The notes beneath the pieces are model-generated. The model was not told the DNA's origin, did no database searches, and saw only the letters and a list, made by a program, of their open reading frames with translations. Below are positions 21,266-32,090 of a DNA stretch of 64,000 bases, in pieces. Origin of the DNA: Brasenia schreberi. Lineage: Eukaryota; Streptophyta; Magnoliopsida; Nymphaeales; Cabombaceae. The stretch lies in the NCBI GenBank assembly GCA_036023115.1, contig JAYKKT010000046.1, positions 2,430,501 through 2,494,500 on the forward strand, read 5' to 3'. Positions within the stretch are counted from its first letter, which is position 1, and every line of letters starts with the position of its first letter. The translations under genes and the position numbers were made by a program.

Positions 21266-21646
21266 TGTAAACTATACTTAGCCTTTGGCCATCATTTAAA
21301 AACCCTCTTTGAGAAAAGCGCCCCAAACTTTACCAATGTAGCACGCTAGGGTCGCGTATTCCTTTCTACTATCAATAAAACTTTTGTCTTATGACTTTAC
21401 ATTTTAGTTGTCTTTATTGTCTTACTCTTAAGTGTATCATGTTGCATGGTGTGAGTTAAAACGGAAGCAAGAACCACTCCAAACCTTAGCATATGGTGGA
21501 AGGACCCAACTCACGTTCCCTATCGAAAGCCATCTTAACAACTCATCCACTGCATCACTTTGAAAATCTGCGAAAGCTAATCCATCCTTTTTGGTTGGGT
21601 GTCGATTATGTTACGAGCATCGTTGTCCAACGGTCAGGGCATGACA
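21266..21646 (+). repeat. Right LTR of the non-autonomous element
   Basis: It starts TGTAAACTATACTTAG and ends GGGCATGACA. It is the partner of the left LTR at 19296-19660. A purine-rich stretch (AGGTGGGGGTGAAGAAAATG) at 21190-21209 is a possible, displaced polypurine tract. Confidence 0.7.
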
Positions 21647-21850
21647 TATAGGACCTTCTCCATATTTATGTCACAAGGACATGGGAAGACAAATCTCGCA
21701 TGCACCCACGTCCATGAATGTTAAATACTAAATAGAGCAGGAGGACAAATATTTCTGGGATTTGCTAATTTCTGAAATTTTAAACACAAAAGTCGTATTT
21801 TCAGTGGAAAATAGCTGATGTTAATAATATAATAAAGTGATATTCAAACA

Positions 21851-21985
21851 TTGCTCATCTGGTAGGGAGCTCCCTGACTCTCATCTGACAGGTGGTGAGT
21901 TCGATTCCTCGGATGTGAATGCTTGGCGCGTGTGTTGAGCTACGGCCACAAAAACGGCATGCACTTGTGAGATTATTATTTATGT
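21851..21985 (+). repeat. tRNA-derived SINE-like head
   Basis: GCTCATCTGGTAGGGAG resembles an internal A box and GTGAGTTCGATTCCTC an internal B box at tRNA-like spacing. A tRNA cloverleaf with paired acceptor arms does not form, so this is a SINE-type remnant and not a tRNA gene. Confidence 0.5.
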
Positions 21986-23135
21986 TACTTTTGAAGAAAT
22001 AGTCTCAAGCATCAACTAAGTTGATCGTGCAAACTTACGTACACTCTGGTTCTTGGCCTATTTAGTCTATCATATTTACTATTGCCACACCCCAACTACT
22101 TTCCCTTGGCTTGCATTGATACATATGCATAGAAAGTTTAACCTTCTTATTGATATGTATTGTCAGCTCCGGTCATTGATGGTTTCGTCCATGCCTCATG
22201 GGTATATCGACATCCCGTGAGATTGAAATGAGATTGAAATCCCCGGTGCCCATTAGGAAAAGGAAAGAGAGACTATAATCTCCAAGAATACATGACACAA
22301 GTAACAAACAACATTCCCTTGGAGGGAAGAAAGAAGTGTAATTCATATAACTACTGAAAAGAAATAAGGAAAAACTGATCATCCAAAACAAACAGCACTG
22401 CAACATAAACAGATATGAAGGATCTAAGACCTATACTGATCTCAAATTTCACCTGCTTTATACGCTGCCTGCCAACCAAAAGGAGTGTTTTGCAACTACT
22501 GGAGGTTTTCATTGATTAACAAGGGGCAGGGAAGGCTGTCTTTGAACTATAGACCTATCCATCACTCTACACCATCTACATCTGTCTGCGCAACCTAATT
22601 CAGATTGAAGAGGCATTACATAGATCCAGAGAAAGCCGATTGAAGAAGCATTATATAGATACAGAGAAAGCCAGGCCATGGAGGAGCAGGGAGCATCCGC
22701 CAAATTCTGAGTGGTCCTTCTTGCGTCTGGTAAATTTTTTCTCATCGGTAACACCACAACCGCTGCTATAGAAAAGTAATGGTGGTGGTGGTGCCAAGAA
22801 GCCAGACCTAAAGAGGGCAGTGACCAAGAGCCTATGCTGTGATTGCCGGACATGCCTCCTCTCCTTTTTGGTTCAAATATAAATGTAAGAAATGAGCAAA
22901 ACATGATGAAAATCAGAACTCTTCATAAGCTTCCTCTAGTTACTTCATTATTAAAACTGCAGATAACTCCGCTTTCACGTAAGCCACCTCAGACAATCAC
23001 ACACAGCAAAATCACCATTGTATATTTACAGACAAATAATATCCCTGTCCAAGTAAAACGGAACTCTGTTCTAATGCTAAATTCTTCTAAAAAGGAAGCT
23101 CTTAACTATTCTTTTTGCATAAGTGTGCCGCCAAA
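21986..23135. other. 3' flank of the VAP27-like gene
   Basis: No separate gene seen. The part next to 23135 should be the 3' UTR of the minus-strand VAP gene. The minus-strand open frame at 22509-22904 has no recognisable domain. Confidence 0.5.
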
Positions 23136-26100
23136 TTATGGGTGTAAAATGTATCCAGACAACAATCCAACAAAGGCAGTGAAACAAACAAAAAGAAATG
23201 GATAACCCACTCGAATTTGTGCCATTCTTCTCCGCCTGGCTACTGCCTAGAAACAAAAAAAAGAAAATGTTGTGTCGTATAAAATGGAAGAACAAAGAAA
23301 TGTATTAAGAGAAAAATAAGGGAAGAAAGATTCAGCAAACGACAATAAGCAAGAGGGGGATAAAATGTTGCTTTGATTTAAAAGAGAGATGATAAATGAA
23401 GTTACAAGTTCTTGTTGGACAGTATCCTGTTGCTGAATGATGGCAGTTCTTTCTTCTCTTAGCCTTGCAATAATTTTCTCAGCCTGCAAGATTTATATCA
23501 CATCTCAAACCTAATGCAAAACTGAATAAGAAAGCTAACCAAAGAAGATGAAATAGTATTTGTAGTTGGAGATGTATGTCAGAGAAATACAAGTTTGGTT
23601 CCTCCACTTAAGAGGGGAAAGCATTACATGAAAAAAAGATGGATGAACTCCATTACATGTTCCTAATAATCTTAATAGATTTGAGTTTTTCAAGCTTTTC
23701 ATGATTTTTCATATATTAGAAAAGGTGCCTCCTAAGTTTAACACTAGAGCTCCATATGCACCTCAAATAAATGCATAAAGATGAAGACGAAAACAGGACA
23801 ATGTGCGCTTCAAAACTGTGGAGATCATCTCTCTCTCTCTCTCAGACACACACATATAAGGCTTTTATTTTTAAGCAACACTGAATTACATATCAGCCTA
23901 TTGTATACTAATTCGTTTGTTCCCCCCCTCTTCACCCACTGTACAAACTTACACATGTGGCAGATGCTTTACACGAGCAATAAGAACAATTCCAATCAGC
24001 AGATTTTGTTCACAAGCAATCAAGAAACAAGGAGAAACTTCAGGAAAGTTACCTCATTCAACTTTGCTTTCAGATCCTCCACATCCTTTGCTACCTGCAA
24101 TGAAACAAGGGCATGATTGCTCATTCACAGTAAAAAATAATACTAATTGCCACCTCAACCGGAAATAACAAAGGCACTTCCAAGGCATAAATCATAAGTT
24201 CAAAAGGCTAGATAGGATAAAACAATATCATAGCTTGCTCTGCTCAAGACTATTTGACATGGACAACTCCATTTTGCTGAGTAGCAAGACATGGAAGTCC
24301 ACAAGTATGTCCACAAAATTAGCTGTATCCACATATCTACATTGGAATAAATGATTCCATATAGTTTCAACCTTGAACTAGGACAAATGAAACAATTACA
24401 GTAAAGAACTTCCAAAACAATGAAAAGAAAAGCTGCAGGGCTGATTTGCAGACATACTGATTATATAATGATCCCCAAGAATAGTCATTGTCCTGAAGTA
24501 GAACTGCTGCCAACTTTGTTCTCTGTGAACCCCAAAGACATCGCTCATCACCATGTGGTCGTGCACCTGGGTGCTGGATGCAAAGATATGCACCGGCACA
24601 TATGTGCCTGCCGCTGCTTGTCCACATGCATAAATGCCTATCCACATGCACGTGCATGCATGAGACGCAAATTGACACATACATGGCAGGTTGTGCTTGG
24701 CCCATATAACTCAGGCTTTGTCCCACTAACCTCCCTCACCCTGCCTGCGCTCAGGCAAGGCATGATTCTCAGTGGTAAGCTTAAGCACATCATGAGCATG
24801 TGAGAGTGCCTACTTCTACAGTTTGAAGTCTTACTTTCTTTTGATTTTTTATAGCAGAGTGTTAGCCTTGACAAGGTGCGCTGACGTCTGTGTGAGTTTT
24901 GTAATGCTAATCCCATACGCCGTAGTACACAATGTATCCCCACTTTTTCATATTAAGAGGCTTGGATTTCTTTCGGTCTCTATTGTAAAACATTACTCAG
25001 TATTAGGGCGTGCAGGTATTGTAGATATGTCCCAATGTACTGAAAAAAACAGTGGCACAATCCAAGGACACGTCATATAATAATGAATATTCCTATGATT
25101 CTATGTAACATATAGATGAAAACAATGCTAACATGCATGCTTCCAACCAATTATAGTTGAGACAGAAAGGAAATGAACATCAGACCGTCTGAGATGGCAC
25201 TGGAATATTTTCAGTAGAATGATGAACTTGTTCCCTGGGCTTTGATGCTTCATAAACAGGTTTGTCCTTTATCAGACCATCAAGAGGTTGAAAGACTGGA
25301 GAGCGATCTTCGTAAACAGGCTCCTGCTTTTTTCCACCATCGATGGGTCGCAAGACCGGAGAATGAGCTTCATAAACAGGTTCCTGGTTTTCTCCACCAT
25401 TAAGAGGCTGCAAGACTGGAGAATGGGCCTCATACACAGGCTCCTGCGTTATTACATTATCGATAGATTGGAAGGCTGAAGAATGAGGAGCACTGATAAG
25501 GGCCACCTTCAGCTTCTTTTCTTCAACAACCTTTCCATTTTCCTTCGCAAACTGCAAGATGATGGCATTAACTCACCAAGTCTGTAAAAGAAAGCTGAAC
25601 TCTGTGAAAGATTATGTGCAAACTCACCAAATCTGGGGAAATGTCTTCGGTCATGGTCCCCTCTTTGACGACCGTACTTTGAATAAGGAACTTATCCCTG
25701 CACTGCACGTCAGCCGGAGGGTTGCGTAGAGCTTGCATTGTTACTGGAAGTAGGAAGGCAGTCAAGAAGAAAAATAAATAACACTAAAATCCAGTGTAAT
25801 GCCAGATGATAAAACTTTGAGACCATCTGAAGAATGGATCACCCTAGCACACGGAAGAAGGAAACATTGCCTGGTTATTGGATTAGTATGGCATTTTGAA
25901 GTGCAACGGTGCACATGAAAGATTAAAGTTTATGAGAAAGTACATGATGCAGGAAAACAAACTGACAGACTGAATGTGAACTATGTAGAAGCCTGCGCCC
26001 TTCAACAACCAAATGCTCTCATGCTGATACTTACCTATAATCTCGCATGGTGACTTTGGTGAGATGATACCAATATTTGGACGGACACAATATCTCTTTG

Positions 26101-26204
26101 GGTTTGTAGTTTTGACCTGCCAAGACAGATCGTGTTCAGAATACTTCTATATGTGTTTGCAAGTTTTGTATGTACGTGGTTATGCATATGTACTCGTGCA
26201 TGCA

Positions 26205-26239
<35 letters not shown>

Positions 26240-27667
26240 GAATAACTTGGCTACGATGAGTATGCTATAATCTAGGGAATCAGTACATTGCAAACAAATA
26301 AAGTTAGAATTTTGGTGAGAAAGAAGTCGTAACACTTCATCTCCTATAGAAAAAATCAGAAATGCATGAGTGCTAACCTTGTACGCTACATACTGATCAG
26401 AAGTGTTAACCATCTGTACAGAACAGGAACTTTGCTTCTTCAACTCAACTGTGCAAACAGATATTCAAATGTCATTCTTTGGATAAAAGGAGCAATCTGA
26501 ATCCACGGTAGATCAGAGAAAGTTTCACGGTAGCTGTCAAAAGCCTCACGGATAACGAGAGCAAGTAAGAAAAGTAAATTAATCAAATCAGGAACTTCAA
26601 TGCAGATGGAGTAAGACACAAAGGGATATACATGTGCACAGAAAGGCCTAGTTGAGGTACGCTAGCTCAATTACAGAGTTGACTTTGGTGACATTTGAAA
26701 ACGATAGTTTTCATCGAAGACAAATTGGATACCCAAAACTTCCTCTAGGCACGTGTTAATCTGTCTACAGATCATGATTCAAAATAACAATGAATAATGC
26801 AGCCATCGGTGGAACTGCACAAACCTTGGCTGATTGAAACTCTCTGTCAACTTGAAGTCATTCGCCACAAACTGAAGCTACAATGTGAACTATTTTGTAT
26901 CACCCAACTGCATTCAGTTTGTCCGTGTAAAACTTTAAAAATGGTTGCCTTAGGAGTTGGCCTTTGAAACCAAATTTGATTAAACAGTTGGTCTACCTGG
27001 GTCGTATACAGGAGGCACAACTTCCGAAACAAGACAATGAAAACCATCATCAGAGTCACCACCTTAGAGTTCCAATACATAATGGCATCAATTAGAAAAT
27101 GCCAAAAGACGCTTCAATATGAATGCTGAAAGATCTACTAAATCACTAGAAAATTAAGAATAAAACAATTATTTACTGTACCCTTAGTCCTTTATGCATT
27201 TCAACAGATGAATGTAAACTTGCAGGGACCAGGATTTACAACTGAAACTATTCATCTTAAAAAATCATATCCAATATTTTCATGAAGCTCTGGTGCATGT
27301 TAATAATCATAACTGCAGAGCTTAGAATATGCTACAGATGCACATTCCTGTTTTCTGGATGCCTAAGGCACATCAACAGAGAACAGTTTGCAGGGCTTAT
27401 GATCTGAATCGTTATTTAACACATAATGTATATTCCTGGGAGTTCCACGAGTACATTGCATTTAATGACACACAGAAAGTCTTGATTTAGCATGAGCATC
27501 ATCTCAAAGAAGCATTTTACCGCCCTAGGACGTCAGGATAGTGCAAAGAGCTGTGGCTGTAAGACCCTAACGTGGCTGGAAACGATGGCTAAAAAATAAG
27601 AACCTGAAATTCACATACATGTAAATTTTAGTTCGGTCGGTTGAATCTCAACAAGCTCCCTAGTCAT
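23136..27667 (-). CDS. VAP27-like vesicle-associated membrane protein
   Basis: Eight coding exons with GT-AG borders: 27667-27619, 26448-26378, 26116-26035, 25743-25628, 25551-25186, 24094-24053, 23483-23406 and 23246-23136. They total 915 bases, giving 304 aa. Residues 1-106 form an MSP domain: the start M-T-R-E-L-V-E-I-Q-P, then K-F-T-F-E-L-K-K-Q-S-S-C, K-R-Y-C-V-R-P-N-x-G and C-R-D-K-F-L-I-Q-S-T-V-V. This domain binds FFAT-motif partners. Residues 142-209 form a 20-aa repeat array. Residues 230-268 should form a coiled coil and 283-300 (F-L-F-V-C-F-T-A-F-V-G-L-L) a C-terminal membrane anchor, after a basic R-R-R-R patch. The protein should be tail-anchored in the ER at contact sites. Phases agree at every junction. 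The exon 5 donor (ACG-GTCTGATG) is weak; reading through it gives a stop after one codon and would remove the anchor. Confidence 0.9.
24095..25185 (-). other. VAP intron 5
   Basis: This 1.09-kb intron holds no gene. It includes a palindrome-rich stretch of TGCATGCAT and CACATGCA words near 24595-24665. The open frames at 24367-24943 lie here and show no domain. Confidence 0.6.
25243..25446 (-). repeat. In-frame 60-bp repeats coding a 20-aa unit in VAP exon 5
   Basis: Three full units and one partial unit start Q-E-P-V-Y-E-A-H-S-P-V at residues 142, 162 and 182, with D-K-P-V-Y-E-A-S at 202. The preceding S-S-A-F-Q-S-I-D looks like a decayed further copy. The array lies in the linker between the MSP domain and the coiled coil. 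Confidence 0.9.
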
Positions 27668-27732
27668 GGTTCTAGAAAGTCAACGTCCCTTAGGAGGAAA
27701 TATTCGACGTGCAAAAGTGATATGATCTTCAC
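27619..27732 (-). other. Exon with the VAP start codon and 5' UTR
   Basis: A minus-strand acceptor (GTGGTGCAG) ends at 27733. The ATG is at 27665-27667, with 65 bases of untranslated leader before it in this exon. Confidence 0.6.
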
Positions 27733-28618
27733 CTGCACCACAAAGATCAAACACAAACATAAAAAACGTAAACATTGAAACGAAAATCAATCAACAAAGA
27801 GAATACGTTCAAAGGAACATCAAACTGGAAGCCAATGCCGCCCATCTGACAACAAAAAAAACCTCGCTCATGAAATCCATAAAAACAATGCAGCAAAAAG
27901 ATAACAAAATAAATCTGATTACAGTGTATACAGGTGAAATTGGTGACTTTTTCAAACTTAAAGCACGCCGTAATCTATGAATTATAAAATCTGATTCTAG
28001 TGGTGGACTTGTGAATACACATTACAATTACAGTAGTGTACAGGGAGGGGACACCGTTTTGCCTATCCGAAAATAAATACACAAATAAATCTGATTCTTC
28101 TCAAGTGAAACAGTTCAAACTCAATTTAATTCAATGCTTCGATCGAGACGTTCTCACCACAACAAGCTTTGCACAACCAGAAACAGGGTATCCATGAACT
28201 GTACCCAAATCTTCTACTTATAGCCTCACAAGGATATAATACAACTCGACAAGAAACTTTTAGGTTGCGCAAATACGTCGTTGCTTCAGTAAAATAACTG
28301 TCTCTCGCGTAATCAAGCCAAAAACTGCTACTCCAACCCCAGATCTCCATAACAGAACACGGCCTCAAGCAACAACCCGAAACGCAAGACCGTCTCCATT
28401 GAAGAAACACCAACAAAAGAAACACCGAAGCGAACGAACAGTAGTACTACCCAAACGAAAAGATATCGACGCAAGAGATTAAATCAACAAGCAGATCTCC
28501 GCATTTCCCAATACCGACCAGCAATGCATCTGTCTTCTCAAGTAGATATACTCCCCATGATCAACCAAAATCAGAAAAGAAAATTAACAGAACAACAGAG
28601 TGAGAGAGAGTTGTGTAC

Positions 28619-28708
28619 CTCCAAAGGATCACACAGAAGCCAAAACGGAGGCAGAGCTTTCCTCGTTTGTATTTCTTAAGAGGATGAAGAAGACGATACA
28701 AAAGGAAA

Positions 28709-28764
<56 letters not shown>

Positions 28765-28800
28765 CGCGTCAACCTCTGAAGACTCGCTTCCGACTTCGGC
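28619..28800 (-). other. Non-coding first exon of the VAP27-like gene
   Basis: On the minus strand a purine tract and a CTTCTTCATCC-type stretch lead to a good donor (TTTGGAG-GTACAC) with its last exon base at 28619. This would be spliced to 27732. The transcription start is not defined and I see no TATA box. Confidence 0.45.
28711..28761. repeat. (CT)n microsatellite in the VAP 5' UTR
   Basis: Twenty-five CT units in a row. On the transcribed (minus) strand it reads GA. Such tracts are common in plant leaders and promoters. Confidence 0.95.
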
Positions 28801-29635
28801 AAAGCGGTCTGGATGAGGTTTGGTGGGCGGTTGGCACCACCATCTCCGGCCCGGCTCAGCTCGACTCGATACAAGCCAGCTTCATAGCGTGCTTGCGTCA
28901 CTGCGTGGACTTCACGACGCTACTGCACCTTTTTTTCTATAATTTTCTTTCTGTAATTAAATTTTTTTATAGGATCCTGTTGTTTTCTAATGTGGGTGTC
29001 GATTGCCTCAATCTTCTGGTAAACGTGCCAACACTCACAAATTTTGTAATTAAACAAGCATTTTTGCCACATTAAGTATGATCAGAATTTTTCACAGGCA
29101 AGCTGGTGTTAGATAGATCCTCTACAAATGCACGCTCGGGTATTGAACCCGTGACCTCCTGACAGAGAGCCAACCCCCTAACCAGTATGCTCCATTTGAA
29201 CATTTAGAGCTAGACATGTCCCGTTTCGGTTCGCCTATAACCTGAAACTTTAACCGAACCGACCCAGTTCTAAAACCGAAAATTTATAAAAAAATAAATT
29301 TTATTAAAAATAAAAAAAACAAAACCAATAGTTTGGAACTTTCAGTTTTAGTTTAGATCCTGTCCCGGGGTGCTTTGTAGGCTTGTGCCATTATAATACT
29401 ATTCTCGCCTATGATAAAAAAAAAACTGCAAATTAATATTAGATATATACGGCCTCTCATTGACTTCATAAAAATTTTCGCTAGCTGTCAGCTACCTTAT
29501 TCAATCTTCCTTTTCTAATACAAGCTTAAAAATCAACTGTGTTAGGTGAATCCTCGCCATAAACTTCATTAGAGCTCAGTACTATTGGAAGAGACATTAA
29601 ATAGAACCTTCCTTAGGTAGAAATCTCGCCCACTT
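28801..29635. other. Upstream region of VAP with SINE-like and GGTTCCGG-type remnants
   Basis: A tRNA-derived SINE-like head on the minus strand lies at about 29120-29205 (A box TGGTTAGGGGGTTGGC, B box GGGTTCAATACCCG). A CCGAACCG-type repeat lies at 29210-29360. The rest is AT-rich with nothing I can name. Confidence 0.5.
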
Positions 29636-29965
29636 GGCTAGGGAGTGAACTCATAAGTTGAAGGTCATTGGTTCGATGTCTGGGACATACATATAATAAT
29701 AATAACAACAACAACAACTAAACCTTATCATGCATTTACATGAATTCTTTGTTTTCATAGAGCTTGATTTTGTGTCATACTAATAATTAACTTGAACTGG
29801 AAGGTCATTAATTTGATACCACGGACATCATACAATAACAACTAAGCCTTTTTTTATACTAGATGGGTTTAGCTACATGAATTCTTTGTTTCATAGAGCT
29901 CGATTATGTATCATGTAGCATATTAATAGTTAACTCTGTTAATATTTTTACTATTTAGTTTCTTT
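29636..29965. repeat. Duplicated SINE-head plus inverted RTE-tail unit
   Basis: Each of two imperfect units (about 29660-29795 and 29796-29940) has a B-box-like stretch (GGTTCGATGTCTGGGACA; weaker in the second). A (AAC)n-ACTAARCC stretch follows, which is the reverse complement of the RTE LINE 3' end, then CATGAATTCTTTGTTTCAT. Confidence 0.6.
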
Positions 29966-31290
29966 CACTTTCTTACCCGTGTTTGATTTGATCACTTTTT
30001 CACGTGTCCTGATTTTATATTCACTGGGCTAGGTCACAAGTTGAAGATCATGAGTTCAATGCCAGGAAAGTGAATATTCACTTAGTGGAATGCATGTTGA
30101 AGTGCTTCCGAGTTGTGTTGGGGAAAAAACAAGTGGGTGGGTCCAAGTTCTGGATTCAAAACCAGGAAGGCCCATCTCCCGTGGCCCCAAATGCACCTCC
30201 CAAGCATGCATGGAAATCCCGATGCTGGTTGGTGCTCTTCATCTAGATTCAAATCCAAATCCAACTCGGTCTTGTAGCTACGGACCCATTTAGATTCCCT
30301 AGCCCTACATGATCCCCACTGAGACATGCAAGGCACTTTTCGTGCAAAAAAGATCCTTCCTTGCAAATCCTTGGAAATAAATTCCAAGTGGGAATCCATT
30401 TCTTTTGTGTGTAGAAGCATTCCTTAATAAAGCCTAGTTATTCAACACGTTTATATCATGAATTATTCTAATTATTGTGATTATAGCATGAATAAGATGT
30501 TGAGAACCACCTAATTGTATATTAGGGTTCCGGTAATTCGGAAGTTATCATTAAACTTTATTAATATCATAAGCAAAAGTTGGAATATATGCCTTTATTT
30601 TATTTTGAAGTAGGATTAGAGAGTAAAATCTTTCACCAGATCAGGACCAACGAATTGCTAATGGACTAATACGTTGAGTTTATGCATTTAAGTTGGTCCC
30701 CTTATGGTAAAAAGAAAAAAAGAAAATCGGTCCATCATTTGGTTGATCCAACCCCAATATATGCAGCTTTAGCCTTAAGAGTTAAGACATCATTTGACTG
30801 CGTTAAGATTGGCTTTTGTTCTACTTTCCAATACTGCAAAGCCTTCAAAATAGTACCATTTCCCTTCATTTTCTCCATTTTATTCAATCTTGGATTATTT
30901 TCCGGTGGCGTCAAAGGCACCCCAATCGCGCAATCTAATTCTGTTTAAAAAAGCAGGAAAAATATTATCATGGTGATTTAATTCCTAACATGGTTACATC
31001 TCCAAATTTAAATTTTTTTATTTTGGTTCCGGTTTGAGGTCCAAATTGTACTGAACCAAAATAAAATTTTTGAAATTTGGAGAAATGTAACAGACCGGCG
31101 GTTTCGGTTCTATGGAAGATGGAAGCAGAATCCGAACTGGGTGGTCTCTGGTTTCATGTCCAATTCCAAGTCCGGTTTCAAAAGTTTTAGTTCCATCCAT
31201 TTTTTTATCCTGTTCAGTTCTAATTGGAACCACCCGTTGGGTTTGGAACTAGGCCATGTCTACATCGAAGGGAGGCGCATTTTCTTGTGT
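29966..31290. other. Intergenic stretch with repeat remnants
   Basis: A further SINE-like B box (GAGTTCAATGCCAGG) is at 30050-30064, followed by a ~350-bp stretch with opposing open frames (30082-30420) that I do not recognise. A GGTTCCGGTTT-type repeat spans 31015-31250. Confidence 0.4.
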
Positions 31291-31330
31291 TTAATTTATT
31301 GGTTCTATTTTCAAACTTTATGTATGAATT
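31291..31330. repeat. LINE target-site duplication, left copy (~40 bp)
   Basis: TTAATTTATT through TGTATGAATT is repeated at 34251-34290 with two mismatches by hand count. Confidence 0.9.
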
Positions 31331-31632
31331 AGGCCATGTCTACACAAATTATGAGTATTGCTTTGGGGCGTTAGCGATGCATTGCAGAGCCTAAATGCAA
31401 TGATGAGTAAGCAAGGGCCACTACATTTTCGCCCGAATGTAACAAATCAATCGCAAAAAGGGTTCCCACATTATGGACAAAGTGGGTTGGAGAAAAAACA
31501 AAAAAGATAGAGAATACAAGTTTTAAATTATGATACTCAAGTAAGAAAAAGGCTCAAAACGGAGTTGGTATTATCATAAATAAAGATTTAAAGGATAGCG
31601 TAGTAGACATACAATGATATGGTGATTGAATC

Positions 31633-32090
31633 GTGACGTTGAAATTAGTGTTAGGAGCAAAAGTTTTTAATATAGTTTGTACTTACGCACCCCAAGTAGG
31701 CCTAGAAGATATAATAAAGACAGCTTTTTGGGAAGAGTTAGATAAGGTGATTCAAAGGATTCCACAAAGGAAGATGATTTGTTTAGGAGGAGACTTAAAT
31801 GGACATGTCGATAAAGAGACATTAGGATATCAAGGTATTCATGGAAACTTTGGTTTTAAGGATATAAATGAGGAAGGTATGGAGATTTTAATTTTTGCTA
31901 TGGCATTTGATCTCTTTATAGTCAATACAATATTCAAAAAACGAGATGAACATTTAATTACTTATAAGAGTGGCTTATCACAAACACAAATTGATTACTT
32001 TATTTGTAGAAAAAAAGATAGAGCGTGTTGTAAAGATTGCAAGGTTATTGCAGGTAAAAGCTTAACCACCCAACATTGACTTTTAATTAT
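31633..32090 (+). pseudogene. LINE endonuclease domain
   Basis: Residues include C-T-Y-A-P-Q-V-G, C-L-G-G-D-L-N-G-H-V-D, Q-I-D-Y-F-I-C and T-T-Q-H, then a TGA where the other copy has Arg. The stop-free stretch is 149 codons and lacks the first endonuclease motif, which lies upstream in a broken frame. Confidence 0.85.

Larger units (their letters stand above)
19296..21646 (+). mobile_element. Non-autonomous LTR retroelement (LARD-like)
   Basis: Two diverged direct repeats of about 370-380 bp flank a ~1.6-kb interior. Both end in GGGCATGACA. The left one is followed by ACTT and then a Met-tRNA-like primer-binding site. No gag or pol motif was found inside on either strand. The LTR end and primer site resemble those of Ty3/gypsy elements, so it may be a non-autonomous gypsy relative. 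No clean target-site duplication was found, and the left boundary is approximate. Confidence 0.65.

Noticed and set aside
21851..21930. Possible tRNA gene (A and B box-like words)
   Set aside because: No paired acceptor or anticodon stems can be formed, and similar heads recur in the window, so it is SINE-like.
22509..22904. Minus-strand 131-codon open frame
   Set aside because: It lies in the probable 3' flank of the VAP gene and shows no recognisable domain.
24367..24943. Overlapping open frames of 94-127 codons on both strands
   Set aside because: They lie within VAP intron 5, on both strands at once, without domains.
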